Shown: one piece after another, positions 10,119 through 21,945 of the stretch
Numbering within the stretch: position 1 is the stretch's first letter
Layout: every line of letters starts with the position of its first letter
DNA from: Arachis hypogaea
Taxonomy: Eukaryota > Streptophyta > Magnoliopsida > Fabales > Fabaceae
NCBI RefSeq assembly: GCF_003086295.3
Contig: NC_092048.1
Coordinates: forward strand, 88,888,626-88,952,625
Reading direction: 5' to 3'
DNA: 64,000 nucleotides
The notes under the pieces: model-generated
The model's database searches: none
Seen by the model: the letters and a program-made list of their open reading frames with translations, nothing else
Told to the model about the DNA's origin: nothing
Made by a program: the position numbers and the translations under genes

Positions 10119-13100
10119 AACCCGGATCTGTCTTCAACTTGCTGATGGTTCCATTAAATACCCATCAGGCATAATTGAGGATATGATTGTCACAGTTGGG
10201 CCATTTGCCTTTCTCACTGACTTTGTAGTGCTGGAAATAGAGGAGCACAAGAGTGCAACTCTCATTCTAGGAAGACCTTTCCTAGCAACTGGACGAACCC
10301 TCATTGATGTCCAAAAAGGGGAAGTGACCTTGAGAGTCAATGAGGATGAGTTTAGGCTGAATGCTGTTGAGGAAATAAAGCATCCAGACACATCAAAAGA
10401 CTGCATGAGTGTTGATATTATTGACTCCCTGTAGAGGAGATCACCATGGCTGAGAGTCTCAAATTAGAGCTAGAAGACATCTTTAAAGATGTTCAGCATG
10501 AACTGGAGGAATCAGAGGAAATAAAAGAACCTCTGAAAATTCCTCAAGAAGAGGAGAAACCTCTTAAACCCGAGCTCAAACCACTACCACCATCTCTGAA
10601 ATATGCATTTCTAGGAGAAGGTGACATTTTTCCGGTGATCATAAGCTCTGCTTTAAATCCACAGGAAGAGAAAGCACTACTTCAAGTGCTAAGGACACAC
10701 AAGACAGCTCTTGGGTGGTCCATAAGTGATCTTAAGGGCATCAGCCCAGCAAGATGCATGCACAAGATCCTATTGGAGGACGATGCTATGCCAGTGGTTC
10801 AACCACAGAGGCGGCTAAATCCAGCCATGAAGGAGGTGGTGCAGAAAGAGTTCACCAAGTTACTGGAGGCTGGGATTATTTATCCTATTTCTGATAGCCC
10901 CTGGGTGAGCCCTGTCCAAGTTGTCCCTAAGAAGGGAGGCATGACAGTGGTTCATAATGAAAAGAATGAATTGGTTCCTACAAGAACAGTTACAGGGTGG
11001 CGTATGTGTATTGACTACAGAAGGCTCAATACAGCCACCAGAAAGGATCACTTTTCTTTACCATTCATAGACCAGATGCTAGAGAGACTAGCAGGTCATG
11101 AATATTACTGCTTTTTGGATGGCTATTCAGGTTACAACCAAATTACAGTAGATCCTCAAAACCAAGAGAAAACAACATTCACATGTCCTTCTGGATTATT
11201 TGCCTACAGAAGGATGCCTTTTGGTCTGTGCAATGCACCTGCAACCTTTCAGAGGTGCATGCTCGCTATCTTCTCTGATATGGTAGAGAAATTTCTGAAA
11301 GTCTTCATGGATGACTTCTCAGTATTTGGAGACTCATTCAGCTCCTGCCTTGACCATTTAGCACTTGTTCTGAAAAGGTGCCAAGAGACCAACCTAGTTT
11401 TAAACTGGGAAAAATGTCACTTTATGGTGACTGAAGGAATTATCCTTGGGCATAAAATTTCAAACAAGGGAATAGAGGTGGATCAAGCTAAAGTAGAGGT
11501 AATTGAAAAATTACCACCACCTGCCAATGTTAAGGCAATCAGAAGCTTTCTGGGGCATGCAGGATTCTATAGGAGGTTTATAAGGGATTTTTCAAAAATT
11601 GCAAAACCTCTGAGCAATCTGCTAGCTGCTGACACGCCATTTGTGTTTGACACAGAGTGTCTGGAGGCGTTTGAAACTCTGAAAGCTAAGCTGGTCACAG
11701 TACCAGTTATTTCTGCACCAGACTGGACATTACCATTCGAACTAATGTGTGATGCTAGTGACCATGCCATTGGTGCAGTATTGGGACAGAGGCATAACAA
11801 GCTTCTGTATGTCATTTATTATGCTAGCCATGTTTTAAATGATCAAAAGTTTAGATCATACTTAGTAGGATCAAAAGTGATTATGTACACTGACCATGCT
11901 GCTTTCAAATATCTACTTACAAAGCAGGATTCAAAATCCAGGCTCATAAGATGGGTGTTGCTTCTGTAAGAGTTTGATATAGAAATAAGAGACAGAAAAG
12001 GGATAGAGAACCAAGTGGCTGATCATCTGTCCTGGATAAAACCAGTAGAAGGGGCGTCCTCCCCCTCTATTGAGATCTCTAAAACCTTTCCGGATAAATA
12101 ACTATTTGCCATTCAGGAAACACCATGGTTTGCAGACATTGCAAACTATAAGGCTGTCAGATTCATACCCAAAGAGTACAGCAGGCAGCAAATAAAGATA
12201 TTGATTTCTGATGCAAAGTACTACTTATGGGATGAACCATATCTCTTTAAGAGATGTGCAGACAGAATAATCCGTAGATGTGTGCCCAAGGAAGAGGCAC
12301 AGAAGATCTTATGGCATTGCCATGGATCACAATATGGAGGCCATTTTAGAAGTGAGCGAACATCCATAAGAGTCCTCCAATGTGGCTTCTACTGGCCCAC
12401 CATTTACAGAGACTCCCGAGAGTTTGTACGTAACTGTGACAGTTGCCAAAGAGCTGGCAATCTGCCTCACGGTTATGCCATGCCTCAACAAGGGATCTTA
12501 GAGATTGAGTTGTTTGATGTATGTGGTATTGACTTCATGTGGCCTTTCCCACCATCATACTCAAACACTTATGTCCTGGTGGCAGTAGATTATGTATCTA
12601 AGTGGGTGGAGGCAATTGCAACACCCGCCAATGATACTAAGACAGTGAGGAAGTTCCTCCAGAAGCATATCTTCAGCAGGTTCAGTGTCCCTAGGATACT
12701 GATCAGTGATGGGTCACTCATTTCTGTAATAAACAGCTTGACTCCGCTCTGGTCCAATATGGAATTAACCACAAAGTGGCGACTCCGTATCATCTCCAGA
12801 CAAATAGGTAGGCTGAAGTCTCAAATAGAGAACTTAAAAGAATCCTGGAACGGACTGTGAGTAACCGCAGAAGGGATTAGGCAAGAAGTCTCGATGATGC
12901 TCTGTGGGCATACAGAACATCATTCAAGACTCCCATAGGGACCTCTCCATACCAACTTGTGTATGGGAAATTGTGCCATTTGCCAGTGGAACTAGAACAC
13001 AAGGCCTACTGGGCAACTAGATTCCTGAATCTTGATGCAAAGTTAGCTGGAGAGAAAAGATTGCTCTAGTTGAATGAGCTAGAGGAATTCAGACTCAATG

Positions 13101-13402
13101 CTTTTGAAAATGCAAAAATTTACAAGGAAAAAGCAAAAAGGTGGCATGACAAGAAACTGTCATCCAGAGTCTTTGAGCCAGGACAGAAGGTTCTGCTGTT
13201 CAACTCTAGGCTCAGATTGTTCCCCGGGAAACTGAAATCCCGATGGAAGGGACCATATGTGATTACAAGTGTGTCATCATATGGCTATGTGGAGCTTCAA
13301 GATATTGATTCTAATAAGAGGTTCATTGTTAATGGACAGAGAGTCAAGCATTATCTTGAAGGCAATGTTGAGCAAGAATGCTCAAAGCAGAGACTAGATT
13401 AA
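10119..13402 (+). pseudogene. Element B protease end, RT, damaged RNase H, integrase
   Basis: Continuation of B after element A. The protease tail includes the ILGRPFLATGRTLIDV block (to about 10330). A one-base loss near 10431 shifts the frame. RT follows, open from 10446, with the catalytic FMDD box at about 11303-11317. RNase H lacks about 19 codons near 11840-11850, including the [11 protein letters not shown] segment that carries a catalytic glutamate in the F copy. Nonsense codons follow at 11967 and near 12100. Integrase has a zinc-binding region ([10 protein letters not shown] to CDSCQRA, about 12315-12455) and the first core aspartates. Its frame is lost near 12705 just after ISDG. 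The C-terminal GPY-type tail is open at 13070-13402. No chromodomain. Confidence 0.92.
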
Positions 13403-13653
13403 AAGCTCAGTAAGGTCCAGCTAAAGACAATAAAGAAGCGCTTGCTGAGAGGCAACCCAGCCATTAGCAAAGTTTATTTGTTATTCAAATAATAATTATA
13501 GGAGTTTGATATAAATTATCTTCTAGGTTAATTATCAATTGCAGGAGTTCACAGAGTTACAGAAGAATTCAGAGCATAAAGCAGAGAAAAGGAGCTCACT
13601 GGCACAAAAATGCCAGTAAGGGTATTGTGGGTGTTAAACGCCAGAACGGGCAA
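13403..13653 (+). other. Element B 3' non-coding start with conserved hairpin
   Basis: After the pol stop comes a conserved AAGAAGCGCTT motif and a hairpin at 13444-13461 (arms GCTGAG/CCCAGC, one mismatch, loop AGGCAA). A GGTGTTAAACGCC palindrome lies near 13630-13642. The sequence is then cut by the LTR of element D. The left target copy would be GGCAA (13649-13653); its partner lies outside the window. Confidence 0.75.
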
Positions 13654-15093
13654 TGATGCGAGCGGAAGTTGGCGAGTTAAGAATGATTATAAAATATACG
13701 TTGCAAGTATAGTTCTCAACCAACCAAAAATCTGCTTATCAATTTAGAAGGGTGTTACAGAAATTAAAATTAAAATACTGGGAGTATGAATCCCAGGTCG
13801 TCTCCCAACGAGTTGCAGAAAAGTGTGCTATTTTATTAATCAGATGTTTTCAAAAAGGTTTGAGTTGAATGGCAGAGAATTAAATTAGAGAATTTATATA
13901 AATTTAAATGAAAGCCTTGACACGGATTTGATTAGCTGGAAGCCCTATTCTTGTTGGAATACTCTCAAGATTAATTGACAATTGAGGGTTATTATGTTTA
14001 GTTGTCCCTCATCAAGTAAGGGAAAGTCAAACAAGTTGGAGTGCTATTTCTATCCACAAGTTCCAATCCGCTCTTGGGAGGATTGGTGTGAATGACTAGA
14101 GAGCAATCCAACAATAAATCCAATTGCAATCTTTCTCTTGAGCATCCCAACTCAAGGGTTCCTTTCAATCAACTCTCCATCAAGTTAGGGAACTACTCGC
14201 TCATTGTAAATGAAGAATTCATAACATAAGAAAGGGAATTAAAGAAAGACATGATAAATAATGATCAAAAGATTAATTAAAAATAAAAGTAATTCTTGTA
14301 TTGATAAATGCTAAAATAATCCAATGGTAAATTTAAGTAAATTAAGGAACATGGAAAAGAAAGAGACAAGTAAAGAGAACGAACTAGAATGTCGAAATCT
14401 TGATGAGGCAATAACTCTTCTCAATATCCCAATGCAAAAATAATGAAAATAACAAATCCTAAAAACTATGAATGTGTAGAGAGAAAACCTAGAGGAGAGA
14501 AAAAACTAGATCTAAAAAACTAAAACTATGCGGAATGAATGTTGTTGTCGGTTTCTGCATGTTCTCTGGCTTTAGTCTGCTTTTCTGGGCCAAAAACTGG
14601 GTCAAAATAAGGCCCGAAATCGCCCCCAGTGATTCTGCGGATTATGCAGATCGCGCATGTCACGCGGTCGCGTCATCCATGCGGCCGTGTCATTCGGCAT
14701 TTCGCTTTGCCACGTGGACGCGTCATCCATGCGGCCGCGTCACTCGTGCTATTCCATGCCGCGTGGTCGCGTCATCCATGCGGCCGCGTCACTTCTCACT
14801 TGTCATCTCCTCAATTCCTTGTGTTCCTTCCATTTTTGCAAGCTTCCTCTCCAATCTCCAACTCATTCATGCCCTATAAAGCCTGAATCACTTAACACAC
14901 AGATTACGGCATCGAATGGAATAAAGGAGAAATGAAATACATAATTAAAAGTCTCTAGAAAGAATGTTTTCAATCATGCAATAATTTTAGGAAGGAATTA
15001 TAAATGCATGCTTATTTAATGAATAAGTGGGTAAAGATCATGATAAAACCACACAATTAAACACAATATAAACCATAAAATAGTGGTTTATCA
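13654..15093 (-). repeat. Element D 3' LTR
   Basis: 1440 bp. On the element strand it begins TGATAAACC and ends CGCATCA. It contains a GC-rich direct repeat at about 14640-14800, with three to four copies of a unit around GCGTCATCCATGCGGCCGCG, which opens overlapping ORFs in all three forward frames. The only LTR of D in the window. Confidence 0.85.
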
Positions 15094-15130
15094 ACCTCCC
15101 CACACTTAAACATTAGCATGTCCTCATGCT
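15094..15130 (-). promoter_or_regulatory. Element D 3' module: hairpin plus polypurine tract
   Basis: On the minus strand: hairpin AGCATG-AGGA-CATGCT (15130-15115), then TTTAAGTGTGGGGAGGT directly before the LTR TGATAAACC. This one is properly purine-rich. The hairpin is analogous in place and loop composition to those of A, C, E and F, although its stem sequence differs. Confidence 0.75.
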
Positions 15131-16565
15131 TAGTTGAAGGAGATAAAATGAATGAGTAAGAACATGTAAAACCTGTGCAATGCAATGCAGCCTATATATG
15201 CGAATGCAACTATATGATTCTTGTCCACTTGATCTAAAGTAAATAAGCTCTTCAAAATAATTACAAATCAAATTCCACTAACTCAATTCTTATATAGTAA
15301 GAACAGATAAAAATGCAAGAAGATAGCTCATGAAAGCAGGGAACATAGAAATTCAAGCATGGAACCCTCACTGATGATGTATGTACACTCTAGTCTCTCT
15401 AGTGTATAGGGTCATCACTCTATCCTTCTCTAATCATGCTCTCTAATTTTTGTTCTTCTCCTAACCAATCAACAACATTTAATATACCAATGCAAACATC
15501 ATTTGGTCTTTTCAAGGTTGTAATGGGGCCAAGGCAAGGGTAAGGATGCATATATGGCTAAGTAAGCTTATAAATTGAATCTTTAATTAACCCAAGCTTT
15601 AACATAGCCTATATATATTCTATATAACTTTAGAATTCATACCTAGCTACTCAAAAATTTCCTTTCACATTCCATACTCATGTTTCAATCTTTTATTTTG
15701 TTTTATCATACATGCATTGATCTTTGAATGCTTGACTTAGCATTGGGGTAATTTTGTTCCCTTATTTATTTGTTGAATATTTTTGTTTTTTTTGTTTTTT
15801 TTTTTATGATCATAGAAACATAAAAATAACATAGCTTATCAAAGCACATAGATTTTAAATTCTTACAGTTTCACATGAGTAGGTATCCGAATTCCCATTA
15901 TATTATCATGATTCATTCTCTTATTATCCTTTGTTCCCACAATTTTCCATACTTGGATAACACACACAATTCTATCTTAAGCTAACCAAAGATTCAATTT
16001 GGGGTATATACTTGTTTTTCCACTTAAGGCTAGTAATGTGGTAAAATATAGAACAAATGGGAAGGCTCAAAGTGGCTAACAAAGGTAATTGAAAGGGTAG
16101 GCTTTATTTGGATAAGTGAGCTAAACAAATAATGGCCTCAATCATATGCAAACATATCAATATACTAAACATTGGACATATAGGATGAAACAAAATATAG
16201 ATTACAATCATAGAGAAGTAAACACACAAGAATAAAATAATTATGGTTAAATAATGTAACCATTCATAAAGGCTCAAATCTCACAGGTTGTGTGTTCTTT
16301 AGCTCAAAAATCATGTTCCAAATACAACTTCAAGCAAATTTAACATAAAAGTTTTAATTAAAATTTGTGAAATTTTGTTCCAAGGATAGGGTCTTAGAAG
16401 AAACCTATTGTCTTTTCAATCAAGCAGAACATGCATGCAACTAACCTATTACTATGCAATTTATCCTATTCTACAAAAGAAAAATCTAACTAAATATCCT
16501 AATTTATTGGTGCTAGGGAAGAGAAATTACCTCCGGAAGTCAGGCACTGACCGACCTCCCCACAC
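15131..16565. other. Element D 3' non-coding region
   Basis: AT-rich stretch between the end of the env-position ORF and the 3' module. It has a long T run near 15780-15805 and no credible ORF. At its right end, just after the ORF stop, a second copy of the TTAAGTGTGGGGAGGT tract occurs (16553-16568). Confidence 0.6.
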
Positions 16566-16637
16566 TTAAGGCTTTGCACCGTCCTCGGTGCCATCATGGC
16601 TCCCTGTGCTGGTAAAGGAAGTGGAGTCCAGGGTATG

Positions 16638-18917
16638 TGATTCCAGGGCATCTTGGCCAGTTTCACTAACCTTTTCTTTACTGTTTTTAGGTTAGTTTCA
16701 TGCATTTCCTTAGGAAATAAGCTAGTTTTGGGTAGATATTCACTTACACCTTGATTCAAGCATACATTGTGCATTTTACATTATTTCATGAGGATTTTGC
16801 ATAAGTTTAGTGACAAATTGTATGTTGCATTTCCCATGACTTGGACTAGAACTTTGATGCACTCTATTGCTTGATTTCAGGACCAAAGGAAGCAAGGAAT
16901 GGGAGGTAACTTGCAAAGTTAATGAGAAAAGTGATTGCCAATAACGCTCTCGAAGCCATCATTGACCACGTTAAGAGTCACGTTAACTAAGTTAACGTGA
17001 ACTCTAACGTGGAGAAGGGAAGTTGAGCCAACGTTAGTGACACTTACCATTGTCACTAACGTTGGCAAATGCTCATAAGTGGCCACGTTAGAGTCCACGT
17101 TAACCTAGTTAACGTGGCCTCTAACGTTAAAAAGGGGAAGAAACGCCAACGTTAGTGACATTCAACATTGTCACTAACGTTGGCCTAAGGAGAAATATAC
17201 CACGTTAACTTGGTTAACGTGGGAGCTAACGTAAGAAGCAAGAGTGGTCGACAACGTTAGTGACATCCAACATTGTCTCTAACGTTGGAAGCAACCACAC
17301 AACCCCCCAAGGAGCCACGTTAACCTCCACGTTAACTTAGTTAACGTGGAAGCTAACGTTGATGAGTGAAAGAATGGCCAACGTTAGTGACACTCAACAT
17401 TGTCACTAACGTTGGGGATGGCTAAGCATGGCCACGTTAGAAGCCACGTTAACCTAGTTAACGTGGACTCTAACGTGAGACATAGGGGGACCTTGGAACG
17501 TTATGACAATGTTGAGTGTCATTAACGTTCTCGAAGGATGGCAAGCCCACGTTAAAGAGTCACGTTAACTAAGTTAACGTGAGCTCTAACATGGAAACAA
17601 AGGGGGCTTTTCAAAGTTTTTGGGAATGTTAAGTCTCAATAACGTGTGCGAAGGACTTAGAGGCAACGTTAGTGGCAATGTTTGTGCCACTAACGTTGAA
17701 GTTAACGTAGCTTTAACTTGGGGACGTTAGTAAGAAAGTTGATTGTCACTAACGTTCTCGAGCTCATATTTTCACTAAACGTTAACACCCATAACGTCCT
17801 GAGCTAAAGTTTCTGCCCACTTCACACTTTCTCTCTGCAAGTAAAGCCAAGCCCAAATGAAGACGAGAACTGCTTCAAACTCAAGATCCAAAGGCCCAAG
17901 ACTTGAAGAGCCAACTAGAAGCTGAGAGAAGTAGTATATATAGGAGTAGCTTTGAATTGTTGAAGGAGTTCTGGAAGTTGGAAAAAGAGAACTACACTCT
18001 GTATTTTACCTTCTCTGCAATTTCTAGTTTTATGATGTATTCTCCATCTTTATTTGCATTTTCTAGAGCTATGAACAACTAAACCCCTTTCATTGGGTTA
18101 GGGAGCTCTGTTGTAATTTGATGGATCAATACTAATTTTCATTATTCTTCTTCTATCTTTTCTCTTGATTTTACTTGAAAGCTTTCGATCTTCATCCAAT
18201 TGAGTAGTTATCTTGGAAACGAAGCTATTCAAACTTGGATCTCTTCTGAACCTTGAAAGAGGAATGAAGAGATCAAGCTAGAAATGCTTTCTCATGCTGG
18301 ACCAAATTGGGTTTGGATGGGTATGTGACTATAACCCTCTCAATACTTGATTTGGGAAATGCATGTGGTATAATCAGTGACCATACTTCATCTCTCCTCA
18401 TGAGCAATTGACCAAGGAATTGGCTATTGATCAAGATTTGAGAGATTGAATTGCAAGAAATTGTAATTCAATCAATTAAGATTTCCAAGGAGATCAATGA
18501 GTGCATTGATTGAGGAAGAGATGAAAATGAACTTGATCTGGAGAATTGCAACATCTCCTAAGCCCAATGAATTTCCCATCTCTGATCTTACCCATTCTCT
18601 TTAATTTCTGCCATTTACTTTTATGAGCAAATCCCCCATTCCCATTTACAATTCTGCAAATTATTTTCAGTCATTTACTTCCAGTCCTTTAATTCTAGCA
18701 TTTACTTTTCTGTTATTTACATTCCCGCCATTTTATTTTCTGCAACTCTCAACCCAAATTCTGGATTCACTCAACTAGAGCATTCTTCTAATTAAAGTTG
18801 CTTGATCAATCAATCCCTGTGGGATTCGACCTCACTCTATTGTGAGTTTTTACTTGACGACAAATTCGGTACACTTGCCGAAGGAAATTTGTTGCGAGAC
18901 AATTTTTTCGTGCATCA
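16638..18917 (+). repeat. Element C 5' LTR
   Basis: 2280 bp, TGATTCCAGGG...GTGCATCA. TATATATA box at 17935-17942. U5 block GGGATTCGACC at 18821-18831, then CGGTACACTTGCCG before the end. Direct copy of 54625-56880, with several indels inside the hairpin array, so C is older than E. Confidence 0.92.
16966..17798. repeat. Hairpin array in element C LTR, two alternating types
   Basis: Type 1 has arms of the form CCAACGTTAGTGACA/TGTCACTAACGTTGG with a loop of about 8 nt. Type 2 is a nested palindrome around GTTAACTAAGTTAAC, flanked by CACGTTAGAGT/ACTCTAACGTG arms. They alternate through the region with short unique spacers. The second LTR holds the same series from about 54953 to 55762 but lacks or gains single units. 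Confidence 0.85.
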
Positions 18918-18923
18918 AGTTTA

Positions 18924-18941
18924 TGGCACCGTTGCCGGGGA
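18924..18941 (+). promoter_or_regulatory. Element C primer-binding site (tRNA-Asp, one mismatch)
   Basis: TGGCACCGTTGCCGGGGA, six bases after the 5' LTR. One G-to-A change from the tRNA-Asp complement seen in A and E. The following 269 bases to the gag ATG are AT-rich leader without other features. Confidence 0.88.
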
Positions 18942-19574
18942 TTGATTGTGCATCAACAATGATCAAATTGGAAGATTACTAGATTGAGCATTTTTATTTT
19001 TGTGAATTTCATTTTCTATTTGAGTGATTTACTTTCTGTTTTAGCTAAACTTCTTCCCTTCCCCCTCTACTCTTTTGTTTTTCTTTGTTATTTTTAATTC
19101 TGTTTGCTAACCCACTAACTGTCTGATATATTGCATCACCCACAACTAACAATAATTCTGACAAAAATACTTTCTGCACCTATCTTTTCTTGCTTGCACT
19201 TGATGGTTGTATGACAGGGAGAAGAAGTAGGGCTTCAACTTCCTTCGATTCTGAACCTGAGAGGACTGATGCCAAGGCATCATAGGCTAGTTTCACTAGC
19301 ATTTTTCTGTTAGTTTTAGTTGTTTTATGCACTTTCTTGAGCTTAAAGTAACCAAAAATGGTTAAATGAAGAACAAAGTAATGAACCATCCAAACAATAT
19401 GATTTTGATGCAAATTCCATGAGTTTTAGTTGTATTACTTAAATGCTATGAATGAAAGATTTCTCATGAAATTTTGCAAGACTTTGATGCAATTGTTTGG
19501 ATGATTTCAGGGAAGAAGAGGCTAAGCAAGGAAGCAACAAAATCAATAAAGGAAGCTTGAATATCACATGTGGA

Positions 19575-20380
19575 GTTTAAGTTCCAGTTTAAGCCTAAAC
19601 TGGAGCTTAAACGCCAAAATCATGAAGGATAAGAAATGCTGGGATTGAAGTTTAACCTCCAGTTTGACCTCAAACTGGAGGTTAAACGCCAGAATGAAAA
19701 GCCTCACTTAAGGAGCATTCCACGTTTAACCTCCAGTTTGACCTCAAACTGGAGGTTAAACGCCAGAATGAGTATGCCACCCAGGGAGGAGTTCCACGTT
19801 TAACCTCCAGTTTGACCTCAAACTGGAGGTTAAACGCCAGAACCAGGAAGAGTACCAGGGGCCATTCCACGTTTAAGCTCCAGTTTGACTCAAACTGGAG
19901 CTTAAACGTGTTCGATAGTTTTTTCACTCCAGGGTTGCTCTCTCCATCTCCACGTTTAACCTCCAGTTTGACCCCAAACTGGAGGTTAAACGTGTTCGAC
20001 ACCTCCAGGGCCACCATTCCAAGCTTCCACGTTTAACCTCCAGTTTGACCTCAAACTGGAGGTTAAACGTGTTCGACACCTCCAGGGCCACCATTCCAAG
20101 CTTCCACGTTTAACCTCCAGTTTGACCTCAAACTGGAGGTTAAACGTGTTCGACCTCCAGGGCTGCCCTTCCTATCTCCACGTTTAAGCTTCAGTTTAAC
20201 CTTAAACTGAAGCTTAAACGTGTTCGACTACATGACTCTCCAGGGCTACCTTCTTCCATTTCCACGTTTAAGCTTCAGTTTAACCTTAACTGAAGCTTAA
20301 ACGTGCTTCTACAAATGGCCTCACTGGAAGTGTCTGGCGTTTAAGTTGCAGTTTAAGCTTAAACTACAACTTAAACGCCA
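19575..20380. repeat. Array of 11 long hairpins in element E LTR
   Basis: Eleven inverted repeats of about 40-45 bp, spaced about 65-85 bp apart. The commonest unit has arms CGTTTAACCTCCAGTTTGA / CAAACTGGAGGTTAAACG. Others change both arms together: CTCC/GGAG becomes GCTCC/GGAGC, GCTTC/GAAGC or GTTGC/(C)TACAAC, so pairing is kept in almost all units. Outer ends vary between CACG...CGTG and CACG...CGCC. Copies are at about 28763-29568 and 34644-35449 in the other LTRs. Confidence 0.92.
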
Positions 20381-20702
20381 CTCTTGAAAAGGGTTTCTGG
20401 GCCAAAAATATTGTGATTTAAGTTAGTCTTTGAGCACAATTATTAACTTAAACTTACTTTGGTATGAAACCCAATTGAATATCATGGTTTATGGGATTGG
20501 GCCTGAAGGATTGATGAGTTTGAAATCTCAATTTATTGAGTCATGTGTCATTATTTGATTATCACTAAGTTGGCTCAATAAATGTTACAGGATCTGGATC
20601 AACAACCTCATCAAGATTATGGATCATAAACCCAAGGCAAAAGGAAAGCAAGGAGAGGCCTCAAAGCCCAAGAAGCACAACTGAAGCTCAATATAGAAAG
20701 TG

Positions 20703-20710
20703 TATAAATA
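20703..20710 (+). promoter_or_regulatory. TATA box of element E LTR
   Basis: TATAAATA about 320 bp downstream of the hairpin array and upstream of the U5 block. Repeated in LTR3 at about 35772-35779. Probable core promoter of element E. Confidence 0.6.
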
Positions 20711-21668
20711 GGATAGAAGTTAAGTTAGGGGGGACTTTTGCACTTTTAGCCAGTTTTCCTTTCTTTGTAATTGAATTCAGAGCTATGACTCACTAAACCC
20801 CCTTTCATTGGGTTAGGGAGCTCTATTGTAATTCAATGAATCAATAATAGTTTATCTTATTCTTCAATCTTTTCTCTTGAATTTTGTTAGAAAGCTTCTC
20901 GATCTAATTCCATTGAGTAGTTGTCTTGGGAAAGAAACTACTCATACTTGGAATCCTTCGGAGCCTTGGGAAAGGAATGGAGGATTCATGCTAGAGAAGC
21001 TTTCTCACAGTGGATTGGATTGGGGTTTGGATGGATATTGTGACATGTAATCCTACCAAATTGTGGTTCATGAAATTGTGTGGTATAATCAGTGATCAAG
21101 CATCATCTCTTCTTATGAACATTTAAACCAAGGGATTGGGAATTTGTTTGTTTTTAGAGAGCATTGGTGAGCCAAGGAATTGGGATCCAATCATATAAGA
21201 TTGCCAAGCAAAATTCAATGAATGCATTGGTTGAGGAAGAGATTTACATGTTTTGATTCGGAGATTTCAATATCTCCTAAACCCAATGAATTCCCCATTT
21301 CTGATTTCCACTTTCTCTTTACATTCTGCAATTCAATTCTTTCAATCATCCCCATTCCCATTTAATTTCAGCAATTTACATTCTGCTCTTTAATTCATGC
21401 AATTTAAGATTCAGCCATTTAATTTTCTTGTCATTTACTTTTCCCGCCAATTTTACATTCCGCAATTCTCATCTCAAATCTTGATTCCGCTCAACTAGAA
21501 CACACTTCTAATCCGAATTGCTCACTCAACCAATCCTTGTGGGATTCGACCTCACTCTATTGTGAGTTTTTACTTGACGACGATAACCGGTGCACTTGCC
21601 GGAAGGAATTTTGCCGATCGTGCAATTTCCTAAATCGTAGCATAACACGTTTATGCGCATCAAGTTTA

Positions 21669-21686
21669 TGGCGCCGTTGCCGGGGA
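21669..21686 (+). promoter_or_regulatory. Element E primer-binding site (tRNA-Asp)
   Basis: TGGCGCCGTTGCCGGGGA, exact tRNA-Asp complement, six bases past LTR1. The leader to the gag ATG is 259 bases, AT-rich, without other features. Confidence 0.92.
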
Positions 21687-21945
21687 TTGGTTTTCGATTG
21701 ACAATTCTCAAATTGGAAGCTAACTAGATTGAGCAATTTTCTCTTGCTTTGTTAATTCTGTTCTAGATGCTTGTTGAATTTTAATTTCTGCACTTGGTTA
21801 CATGCTTTCCTTCTTTATGCCTTTAAATTCATGCAACTAACTCACTGACTCACTAACTGTTTGAATTAATTCCTCAATTGAGCTAACCATACTCTTCCAT
21901 TAACCAAGAGTATTTTACTTGTTTGTGTTTGAGCTGTGTTCTTGT

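Larger units (their letters stand above)
1..13653 (+). mobile_element. Element B: decayed Athila-type Ty3/gypsy retrotransposon, partial, host of A and D
   Basis: Outermost element visible. It enters at the left edge inside its gag-protease region, is split by element A (837-10113, duplicated target AAACC at 832-836 and 10114-10118), resumes at 10119 with the rest of protease and pol, and is cut at 13654 by the LTR of element D. Neither LTR of B is in the window. Its protein is closely similar to that of element F on the other strand (same linker, protease, RT and integrase wording), so B and F are one family in opposite orientations. Coding damage is heavy: nonsense codons, frameshifts and an RNase H deletion. 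Confidence 0.9.
19267..21662 (+). repeat. Element E LTR1 (5' LTR)
   Basis: 2396 bp, TGATGCCAAGG...GCGCATCA. TATAAATA box at 20703-20710, U5 block GGGATTCGACC at 21541-21551, CCGGTGCACTTGCCGG just before the end. The 11-hairpin array occupies 19575-20380, upstream of the TATA box, that is in U3. Confidence 0.95.

Noticed and set aside
14535..14935. Three overlapping ORFs of 85-114 codons
   Set aside because: All inside the D LTR. The same GC-rich repeat is open in three frames at once, giving repeated ASSMRPRH-like peptides.
16966..17798. CRISPR-like array (regular repeats and spacers)
   Set aside because: Repeats are palindromes of differing sequence inside a plant LTR, spacers are not uniform and no cas genes exist. 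A eukaryotic repeat landscape rules it out.
19682..20036. ORFs on both strands reading SNWRLNV-type repeats (also near 28870-29224 and 34751-35105)
   Set aside because: By-products of the palindromic hairpin array: each arm encodes the complement of the other.
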